From: Haliclystus octoradiatus
Taxonomy: Eukaryota; Cnidaria; Staurozoa; Stauromedusae; Haliclystidae
DNA: 64,000 bases
Direction of reading: 5' to 3'
Assembly: GCA_916610825.1 (NCBI GenBank)
Contig: OU744451.1
Coordinates: 19,927,482-19,991,481 of the forward strand
The notes under the pieces are model-generated. The model saw nothing but the letters and a program-made list of their open reading frames with translations, did not search any database and was not told the DNA's origin. Below are positions 21,501 through 33,500 of the stretch, piece after piece. The first letter of the stretch is position 1, and each line of letters starts with the position of its first letter. The translations under genes and the position numbers were made by a program.

Positions 21501-24500
21501 CATTGACAGTGGAACAAATTCAACTTTCTGTAATGTTATTAATAAAGATTAGTAACTGATATAAATACTTCAAATGTCAAAGCAGCTCAAGCAGTCCTTC
21601 CAGAACCTAATAGCTTAATTTCAATGATTGGTGTGCTGCAATATTGTAAAACGTTAATCCATGTGAGCCCCCAGGCAGCTGTTGAACATTTATAAAATTT
21701 AACAAAATACTCGTACTGATCGGCATTAGAAATCAATCTGCCTAATTATCACTGGAATACTGATTGCAAATATTTCGATTGTATATATTTGAAGCCTTTG
21801 TAAGCTGTAAAAAGAATTCAAAAAGTGTGTCCGTACTAATTGTCACAGTTTCAGAGATCTTATTAGCAGCAAGTTGCTTCAAATTAACCAAATTCAATGA
21901 TATTCATTTCATTATCTTGTAGCAAAATTAGATTAAATAAAATATGAGAGTAACTCATGTAAGCTAATCATATGTTATACAGTGAAACCTGTATATAACG
22001 GCCAGCTACGAGAGGTAGATAAATTAACCACTATAGACAGCTGGTCTTTATATACATGTTTGCTTCCATAGAAGATACTATTTTAGACATTACAATTTTT
22101 TACTCACGTGATTGATTTGATTGATCATAGATGCAAAAGACCGTGAACAGCTGACAAAATTTCAAATTAAACATATTGTATCATTGTATGATAATGCAGC
22201 TCCTGTTCTCGACGTAAGTATAATTGTCTTTCTCAGGGCTGTTTTATCCACTAGGCACTAGAGGCACATGTTTTTGGTCCACGGTTTTGATTAGGCCCTT
22301 TTTCAAGACTTCTATACAATTTTCAACTTGAAGAAATTAACAAGTAATAAATATTAAACATTAAATTATTGAAACAATAATAATAAAAAGGAAGCTTACA
22401 GAGCTTGTATGAGAAGCTTATCTTAAAATTCTGGAGGAGCATGTCCCCGGACCCAGGACTACAAAATCAGGCATAGGCTAAAGCCTAACAAATACCATAA
22501 TAGTGCTTTAGGCCCAAAAATCTAGAAAAAGTCTTGGTGTAGGCCTATGTTGTGCTGTATTTTATCTGAAAGTCTATTTCTCTTACTTTTTTACCTTCAA
22601 TTAAATATCCCTGATAATGGGATGAATAACTGCTTTATCCTCACAAAATATGTTCATGACGGAACAGAAACAATTACATATCGACATATTGCCATGGTAA
22701 CACTGTATTTTTATTGTTGTCTTTTGAAGGATATGAATTACAAATGTGTAAAAGTTGCTGACAACCCTCAACAAGACCTGTAAGCAGATGTGCTGTTGAA
22801 ATTTTAATCAGATAATCCTTGTGGATTTCTATAGTTAAAATTTTCAATGTTATCACCAATGAGTCACACAATCAATTTCTATACACACATTTAGGCTTTG
22901 ATGAACCACCAAACATTTCCAAACCAAGCCTTTGCTAATTATTGGCTGTTACTTCTTATGCCATGTTTGATTTTGTGGAAAGTCCTTTCCGTATTTTGAA
23001 AAATAGAATCATAATATATGAAAATTTAGACATTGTGCAGCGTCTTTCTATTTTTCTTTTTTATTTTATGCCTTTTTTAATACGCATTTGAACTAAAAAG
23101 AGTTTGATGGTGAAATTACTGTTCTTGCCCATATTGTCCTGCTGTAATTCCATTGTTGATCAACACCTCAACCGTTTCTGGTGAATTGCGGGTAGGGATG
23201 CGAATCGAATATCGATTAATCGATTAATAATCAAATATCAAGGAAATATCGATTATTCGAATAGTAAAATGAATAATCTATTATTTGAATTAATTTCAAA
23301 TATGCTTGTTTCCAAATATAAAGCAACTTTTCTTGGATAAATTTTCCTTCAAAATCAAATGCTCTTTTTGCCAATATAAAATACGAAATAAACACGCAAC
23401 AAATCATTCAAAGCCTTTTGCGTGTTTGAATGGTCTATATAACTCCTCCTAATTACCATAACAAAGATAATCTCAAGTTACGCGCCAATAGTTCTATTTC
23501 AGACTCTGTTGCTATGACAATTAATTGATTGAACGGACGTGATGAAACATGAAGCGCCCTGAATAACATGAATTTTGTAAACTAATGTCGAAGCGAACTG
23601 AATGAACAAACTGTTATATCTATGTATTCAAAATTTTTAAAAATCTATGTAGAGATAGTTAAGTTAAATTTGATGTTTTTAACACATTTCTTGCAGTTGT
23701 GGAAAAGGTTTTGTTTGTGTTTTTCATTGTCTACTTGAGTGGTAACAATAGAACAAAAGATTTCGATTAATATCGATTCGAATCGAATAGTTCATTGTCG
23801 AATATTTGATTACTGTTTTGACTGTCGATACGCATCCCTAATTGCGGGCCCAACTCTTAATGTCAACAAAATTCTGGGTCAAACCATTATTGATTATGGC
23901 AGTCAGTGATTGCCACTTCAACCTTTGTGAATACAGTTAATGAAAGTTGAGAAACAACGCCTTTCAACGTCGATGAAAAGATCATGAACTTGTTGAATTT
24001 TTCACATGGGACAAGCGCACTCTCCCAAGTTGTCACCTAGAGAACGAGAAATAGTTGTATCTTTCACAGGGTGTCACAAAAGTTTTGATCTTCCGGTAAC
24101 TCCCCTGCGAATACAGTTCAGGAGATCATGAACAGTTTATGAACAGTTCATGAACGTTAAATGGCCCCAAATGTTCATGAACTGTCTGTGACGGTTCATG
24201 AACAGTTCATGAACAGTTCAGGGAAATTGGAGCCATTTAACGTCCATGAACTGTTCTGAACTGTTCATGAACTCCTGAACTGTTTTTCGCAGGGGCTGTG
24301 TTGTTTTATTGTAAACCTTCTGGGAGTCAATTTATAATGCTTCATAGTTTTGAAGAATTGATTTTAAGATTTCAAAAATTTGACTTACTTTGAAGCAAGT
24401 CGCATGGATTTCAAAACGTAAAAAATATGAAATCCAAAAATAATAGATTTTGAATAGGAAAATAATCATGATAAGATTGGAAACCTTCTGATTTTGTGCT

Positions 24501-27500
24501 GACCTTCTGAGAAGCCTGGTCTTTCATCCTCTTCTCTCCATTAGCTTTTTCTGATCTACGAATGGGTCATTGATGGTGGATAATGGATCCAACACTCAAT
24601 GATAATTGAATTTATTATTAACATTAATTATAAGGATGCAAGTGTAGGCTATACAAGGTAGTTTTTAAATTTTTATAATAAAACACAATGTGTTGGCCTT
24701 GTAAATAAGCTATTGTTGATATTTTATTTTAGAGCACAGCATTTCTGGGAGTGCATTGAGTTTATTCATCAGGCAAGGTAATTTAGCATGATATCTATCA
24801 CATAACATAACATCATGGAAAGCCAATTCAATACCAATTCAAATATTGTTGTTTATTATTTTCTCATATTTTCCTGAACTTACTTGAATAGGTACTAAAT
24901 TAAGCACAATTTCAGTTTATATTTCAAAGCATCTTTCAGTAGTTTTGTTTGCAGTGAAATGAATTTCAATACCAGATCAGTACGCGCTGTACCCCTGCGA
25001 AAAACAGTTCATGAACAGTTCATGAACAGTTTAGGAAAATCAGTGCCATTTAACGTTCATGAACTGTTCATTAGCTGCTGTTGATTAACTCCTGAACTGT
25101 TTATGCAGGGGTAGGCCTACCATTCAAGTATGTTTTTAGTAGCAATTTATTATATCTAAGATTTATAGTTATATTACATTTTAGTTATCAATTAACAGGT
25201 CAATGTGGAAATCAAACAAAATCCATCCGGCGATTCCATTGGTCAAATATGGTCAAACTCCCCCTGCGAAAACAGTCCAGGAGTTCATGAACAATTCAGG
25301 AGCTCATGAACTGTTCAGGAAACTTGGAGTCATTTAACGTTCATGGACTGTTCATGATCTGTTCGTGAATTCCTCTCTGTGAGGTTTCATGAACAGTTCA
25401 TGAACAGTTCATGAACAGTTAAGGAAATTGGAGCAATTTAACATTCATGAACTCCTGAACTGTTATTCGCAGGGGTCCGGTCAATTCCAAATTGTATTGA
25501 CCACTTTGTGTTTTCTAACTGTAATGGTGAAAAAACGCAACGTATAATTACGTTTTTGATGCATTAGAATACATTGAAACCAGGCAAGGATAGAGGAGGG
25601 TCTGCTATTAATGACATAAGTATATCAATGGTCAGTTCAAATGCGATGATGTTAGCAATATGCCTTTTATGAGCAAGAAAAGCCTATTAAGACAATTGAC
25701 ATATATTGCAGACCATTTTACATGGTCCTGCTGGTGCTTTCAATTGTTTTATTTGCAAAAACACTCTTTCATTACAATTGACATAATTCGTAACAACCCC
25801 TGCGAAAAATAGTTCATGAACGTTAAATGGATCTACTTTTCCTGAACTGTTCATGAACTGTTCATGAACTGTTCATGAACTCCTGAACTGTTTTCGCAGG
25901 GGAATAGATATAAAACATTGCCTTTAAAGTTCACCATATGATTGGACAAAAAAGTTTTCCAACCTTTCCAGGCACTTCATTGCCCCTATGATAATTGATA
26001 AAGTTCACCGATTTCAGATATTTTCTGGTTTGTCACATGACTCTGATTCTCCCACCACCGCTAAATATATTTAATTTTAACAATTGTTCCCCCTTCTTCT
26101 CTAATTTCAATCCTTGATAACTTGTAATTTGTTCTTTAATATATTTTGCTTGTTTTGCTGTTCTTCTTGTGTTATCTTTCTGTCATACATAGGGTGTTTT
26201 CTATAAATATTACCTTTCAAAATTTGGGGCAGGGACATACTCAATTAGGGGCTGCCCCTTGACCTATTGCATTTCACGAAAATGAATGTGGAAGAGAACA
26301 TTTATCTTTAAGGCAAGGGTATGTAAAATCCTGTATTTGCGCCTGATTAAAATTCATGCTATGGTAATATATTTGAAAATTGACCTGTTAATCGTTGACT
26401 AAAACAGTTATTGATCTGAGGCTCGATGAATATCTGCATAATGACTTCGGCATTATCAGCTGATATTCACCTCGCCTTCGATCAATAACTGTTAGGCCTA
26501 CGTCGTATCTTTTATTATTCATATATTTTCATGCATATAAAAATTATGCACTCTCGATTTTGTTAATCATTATGAGATGAAAAATAGAAACAAAAAATTC
26601 ATAGTTTTACTTTTTAATTTCAGGATTAAGGAAGAAAGTGTTTTAGTTCATTGGTGAGTAGGCTATATTGAAATGCATTCTATAGATCTAATAAGCTTTG
26701 ATTGACGTAGTATATGCTGTATTACCACCTTAAATATATACGGTATTTTCTGTTAAAATCTAGGACATTGTTGTGAAGCAGAAAAGCATGCCCGAGCGTG
26801 GGAGTCGAACCCACAATCTTTTAATGTCTAGTCCAGTGCTCTAACCTTTGAGCTATATGGTCACCTGTTCCACTTCAACAATAATCGCAAGTCACTCTTG
26901 TTACGCCAGCTGTGAACTCAACTAGTTACACAGCACACCGTTAGTTTTGCCGTGCCACATGAGTTGATTTGCAGAGTGTCTAGTGACGACTTGTACTTTC
27001 CAACATTTTCTGTGCAACTGCGACTAATAGAATAAAATAAAACATTTGAGCAACCCCTCAATTCTTATGCTGCGTCAAAAATCATCAAATCTATACAATA
27101 TTTTTTTCAATTATTAGATAACATCAACTTTCATATGCAGTGGTTAATGCTTTTGACAGTTGTCTGCAGGGTCTTCAATTTCTGGCAGGAGCACCATTAG
27201 TTTGCCGTCAGGGAACGCATTATGGCCGTTCATAAAATGCACAGACTTTTATAAATCATTTTTATTTTTTCATTTCAATTTTTATATTATATTTTGAGGG
27301 CTCCAAGGAAAACAAGCTCATTGCTTATTGGATTATTAAATTAAATCATAAAATTGAATAAAAATGTTGTTTGAATGGAAAAACTGTGTGTGACGTATTC
27401 ATGGAAATGGGGCCATTTAACGTTCATGAAAGGAGGTAGACACTCGTCTGTGAAGGGCCCTTTCTCTGCTTCTATTAGTTAATAATCACTTGAGGTATAA

Positions 27501-30500
27501 AATATGCAATTTTCAAAAGTTAATTTTCTTTCCTTCATATAGTCCAGTCAATCTAAAATTTGACCAAGGACAAATTGCAACACAAGCTTTTTTTATGGAA
27601 TATAGGGTAGAATTTTATGCTGAACAACATATCAAAAATCGAGAAAAATCGAAGTGGCGGAAGGTGCTCAATTTTATAGAAATTAGTTACGGTCGGCATG
27701 AAAGCGAGGCTGTGTCATTTAGGGCTAAAAACTGAGCGATATTTCAAAAAATAAGAGAATGTACGCAATCAAGAAGAACACACTCAGTGACACAATATAA
27801 TTACAGAAAAAAAAATCATAAGTTGATCAGTATAACAGAAAAAACCATAACGAGGCTAAAAATTATATTAGGGAATTTACTGAACTTTTACTGTACTACC
27901 ACCAATAACAAATGCGCATTAAAAGAGGCTTGGCATAAGAACACGCATTAGCTCCTTGCAAATAGAGGCAAATCGATGTACCTAACGATTATATTAATTA
28001 ACTACCAGGCAAATATTAAAATATTAAATTCTATTCAAATCGGCAAAATCAGATAAATCATATATAAATCAAGTAGACCATCCCGTACAAAATAAGGATG
28101 CGTCTAATCACCCTCAGTAGTGAAATGGATATGGTCCAAGAGTCCAATACCAATAATAGGAACATTCCTGACATCATAAAATCATATCTAGGTTAGATAG
28201 AATGTATATATAAATCCATCCCATAGGCATCACAGATACATCTAACCCCCTCAGTAGTATAATAGGTGTGGTCCAAGAGTCCAATATCAAGAACAGGAAC
28301 ATTTCTGACATCATAAAATCATATCTAGGTTGCGTAGAATATATATATAAATCAAGTACACCATTCCATATGCATATTAGATACATCTTATCACCCTGAG
28401 TAGTATAATAGGTGTGGTCCAAGAGTCCAATACCAATAACAAGAACATTCCTGACATCATAAAATCATATCTAGGTTAGATAGAACGTATATATAAATTA
28501 AGTAGACCATCCCATAGGCATCACAGATACATCTAACCCCCTCAATAGTATAATAGGTGTGGTCCAAGAGTCCAATATCAAGAACAGGAACCTTTCTGAC
28601 ATCATAAAATCCTATCTAGGTTGTATAGAATATAAATATAAATCGAGTAGACTATCCCATATGCATATTAGATACATCTTATCACCCTCAATGGAATAAT
28701 AGGTGTGGTCAAAGAGTCCAATACCAAGAACAGGAACATTTCGGACATCATAAAATCATATCTAGGTTGTATAGAATATAAATATAAATCGAGTAGACCA
28801 TCCCATATGCATTATAGATACATCTAATCACCCCCAGTAGTATAATAGGTGTAGTCCAAGAGTCCAATATCAAGAACAGGAACATTTCTGACATCATAAA
28901 ATCCTATCTAGGTTGTATAGAATATAAATATAAATCGAGTAGACCATCCCATAGGCATGACAGGTACATATAATCACCCTCAGTAGTATAATAGGTGAGG
29001 TCCAAGAGTCCAGTACCAATAACAGGAACATTTCTGACATCATAAAATCATATCTAGGTTGCATAGAATATATATATATATCGAGTAGACCATCCCATAT
29101 GCATTATAGATACATCTAATCACCCTCAGTAGTATAATAGGTGTGGTCCAAGAGTCCAATATCAAGAACAGGAACATTTCTGACATCATAAAATCCTATC
29201 TAGGTTGTATAGAATATAAATATAAATCGAGTAGACCATCCCATAGGCATGACAGGTACATCTAATCACCCTCAGTAGTATAATAGGTGAGGTCCAAGAG
29301 TCCAATACAAATAACAGGAACATTTCTGACATCATAAAATCATATCTAGGTTGCATAGAATATATATAAATAAATCGAGTAGACCATCCCATACGCATTA
29401 TAGATACATCTAATCACCCTCAGTAGTATAATAGGTGTGGTCCAACAGTCCAATATCAAGAACAGGAACATTTCTGACATTATAAAATCCTATCTAGGTT
29501 GTATAGAATATAAATATAAATCGAGTAGACAATCCCATATGCATATTAGATACATCTTATCACCCTCAGTAGTATAATAGGTGTGGTCCAAGATTCCAAT
29601 ATCAAGAACAGGAAAATTTCTGACATCATAAAATGATATCTACGTTACATAGAATGTATATATAATTCAAGTAAACCATCCCATAGGCATTACAGGTACA
29701 TCTTATACATATATATATAAATCAAGTAGACCATCTCATAGGCATTATAGTTACATCTCATCACCCTCAGTAGTATAATAGGTGTGGTCCAAGAGTCCAT
29801 AACTTTCACCATCATAAACTTTATCTATGATTATAAAATAATATAGATGTTGAATACAATGGATGTATATTTTTCTAATAAAACCATTCAAAAATTGTTG
29901 CGATAATTAACATGTGTGGTCTAGGGGTCCACAGAAGATAACAAGAACATCCTCAATTGCTCAAAAGATATCTAGGTTGCACGATACCAGACATGCAATG
30001 TTTGTAAATTAGGGGTTGAGCAGCAGTTGGGGCCTTTTACGGCTCATCAGAACGTGTTATTGTCCTAAATTTTGTCTGTGAAATCGTGAATAGGCATTCT
30101 TATCTACGTTATTGCGTTATCGATGATTTTTGCGTTATATAAAAACAAAAACATGAAGTTTTACAGAATATTTCAGATAAAATCATAGCAAAATTCCCTA
30201 TTTGGGACGCCAGAATTCAAAAAGTTCTCAAGGGGGTGAATCTCCAGACCCCATTTCAAGACTTCAACCCTGTTTTCCTATTTTTATCATGCAAAATTTT
30301 TATTATTTGCAAACACCTTGTTCACCATTCAAACTTTGCATGTTCAGCTAAATATTAATAATACGATTTAAAAGCAGATAGGTCTGAATTGAATCAATTT
30401 CAAGAAAGCTCTTTCGTTTGAATGCATGAAATTTGAAACTTTCATTATGCTATGCGTGAAATTGTACAGATTGAGTACGTAAATACGTTATTGCCATGGC

Positions 30501-33500
30501 ATATATGGGGCCAACAGTTGTGTGCACTGTTATACGGGGTGCATTAATATGCTGCCTATGTCAGAAATAAAGATAATAGGCCAACAAATGTTATTGGTCC
30601 TGATTTGGATCACTCAGCAGAATTGATGCTATCATGTGTAATACTGTTACAGCAGAGCCCATAGGAATTGGCAATTGTACATGCATTTACATCCACGCAT
30701 TTACATTTACATAATGTCTGGGAGTCTTGCATCCTGTCTAAACCACTATGTCTTAACAAACAACTGAGAACTGAATCCTTATGATCATTTTTATTTTCAC
30801 ATCATGAATTCCTGATCATGCTACATATCGAACAACAAACATTAGAATAATTGAATATAATTCATTAAAAATATGTTTCACTTACTTTTAATTAAAATAC
30901 TGACCTTGATTTTGGAAAATAGAAAGCCAATACAATAAGTGTTAGGCCCTATTGAATATCTACAGATTTTTGCTTTGAACCTTTTCCTTGATAATGCCTG
31001 TCATCCTTCGTTTTCCTCTGCAACATAACACTGGGAGACTTTTCGAACTGATAACATTCCATTATGAATTAATTCGTGAGAGAGTTTCTTCGAATCAAAT
31101 ATCTTTGAGTACCAAAATTAGGAGGAAAGTGTACCATTTCACCATTAAACCATAAAAAATCATACGCAAACCTGAATGATACGCGAACGATGTCTACCAT
31201 CTTGTTGTATTGTCTTTCGATCAAAATTTGACAGTTTTCCGAAAACATGTCGCGCTCAGCCTGTGCGCAGACGTTTAGATGGAGGCATAATGGCGTTTTA
31301 GAAAGGGTTAATAATTTGTGACTTTAAATGCAAATAAAGTAATGTTCCGCAACCTCGATTTTTCTCGATTTTCAGTATGTTGTTAAGCGTTAAATTCTGT
31401 TCTAGAATCTATAAAAAAACCTTGTGTTGCAATTTGTCCTGGGTTCCGTGTTTTTTCGATCTAGATTGACTGGACTAATAGGCTTTATCTTGCTCAAACC
31501 CTTAAGTAATTGTAATACCGATTACAGTTTTGATTACTATTTTTCTCATGGAAAAGTATGTATGACCCTGCAAAAACATTTCAGGAATTTGTTAACAGTT
31601 CATGAATGTTAATTGTCTCCAATTTTCATGAACCTTCATGAACAGTTCATGAACAGTTCATGAACGTTAAACGGCCTTTATTTTTATGAACCTTTACAAA
31701 CAGTTCATGAACAGTTCATGAATGTTAAATGGCCCAAATTTTCATGAATCTTTACAAAGAGTTCATGAAAAGTTCATGAACGTTAAATGGCCCCAATTTT
31801 CATTAACCTTTGCAAACAGTTCATGAACGTTAAATGGCCCCAATTTTCTTGAACCTTCACAAACAGTTCATGAACAGTTCATGACTTGTTCATGAAAAAT
31901 TGGGGCCATTCAACCTTCATGAACTGTTCATGAACTCCTGAACTGTTTTTCTCAGATGGATAGCTTCGGCTGTAGACACACACCTAATGTGCTTTTGGCT
32001 CAAAACATCCCTGACCTGCAGTTAGCCGATATAATAACATATAAATTTAATGAAAATGGTACTATACGTTTCACACTGGTATTGTTTGATTATTTCAGCA
32101 TTGCTGGTGTATCACGTTCAACAACTATCATATGTGCTTATATGATGGTAACAGCAGACTTGAGTTGGAATGATGCTGTTAACGTAGCAAGATGTTGTCG
32201 TTCTGTTGCTAATCCTAACAGTGGTTTTTTAAAACAATTGCAAGATTTCCAAGAAGGAAAAGTCAGTGAAGTGAGTGTGCAGATGATGTTAAATAGATAT
32301 ATTTTTTGCTCCGAAATATTTAGCAGTTTTTCCTTGCCCGTACTCAGGGTTCAATAAAAGTTGTGATCCTGTGATACGTCAAGTTGAGCTGAAATCCGAA
32401 GGTAGCAAAGAATCACCAATTTTGGATTAGATTTCTACTAAATATAAAGATAAAATTATAACCTTTGGTTAGATTTTGGATTCTTATCTGTACATTCAGA
32501 GAACAATATAATTTTTCAAACTTGATCTGGCATTTTATTGCCCATATTTTATGTGGAGAATCCGAACAGGATGCAATAAACTTTCAATAGAATGTCTCTT
32601 TATAGCGTTATAATTTAGAGAAGCAGTACAACGTTAGTAGATTATATGATACATTTTCATATTTTATAAATGGAAAAAAAAATTGCCAGTAGATATACGA
32701 AATTGATTGGCCATTTGCCGATGGCTGACTCCATTCTTAAATGAATAAAATAAAATAAAATCAATAGTAGAACGCTTTTTTCTTAATTATGTCCGGGGAA
32801 ATATTCGAAGGTTTTAATTCGAAAATTTTCGGATCCTGAAAGGCAAAAACGTTTATTGGACCCTGCCTGTATAGACTGAGCGCCACAGAAGTAAAACGGC
32901 AGGTTTCTCCAGGCAACTTGAAAATCACATAACTGTGAAAATCACATATGTGTTCATAAAAATGTGCTAAACAATTCCCCATTTCTTGTTTCAATCAAAT
33001 TTTATTGTGAACCCTTCAAAAATCCAACTTATATTTCATGATTCACGGTCTGAGCCTTCTTATCGTTTTGAGAAAATACTGCATGTGAGCTTCATAGTCT
33101 TTGATTCTATTGTTCTCCCATGATTTTGCGAATCCATAGAAGCATGACGAAAACACGAAATGTATGAATTAAGAGAGCTCTGACCGTGAAATTATTTCTA
33201 AATTCATCGCTGGTGAGCTCCACAATAAAATTTGACTAAAACAAGAAACAGGAAGTACTTACGGTATTTTTATAAACATTTTATGTGAATTTCAAGTTGC
33301 CCGGAGAAACCTGCCGTTTTACGTCTGCGGCCCTCGACCTAGTAGTAGAACTTGACCAACGCTACACATTTGTTTGATAGAAACATTTGCAACAAGACTG
33401 ATCAGTGTGGGCAATTTTTGATACATGAATAACCCTGTGAAAGCAGTTCATGATGGTTAAACAATCCAGTTTTGATTAACACTGTGCATGAAAAAGTATG

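Noticed and set aside
26790..26864. Functional tRNA gene
   Set aside because: The acceptor stem does not pair and the anticodon stem is disrupted, although A- and B-box regions are present.
28062..29815. CRISPR-like or regularly spaced repeat array
   Set aside because: The whole 146-bp unit repeats with no unique spacers, and the host is a eukaryote; it is a minisatellite.
32761..32994. 77-codon minus-strand ORF
   Set aside because: It lies across the left end of a TIR element with no domain content.
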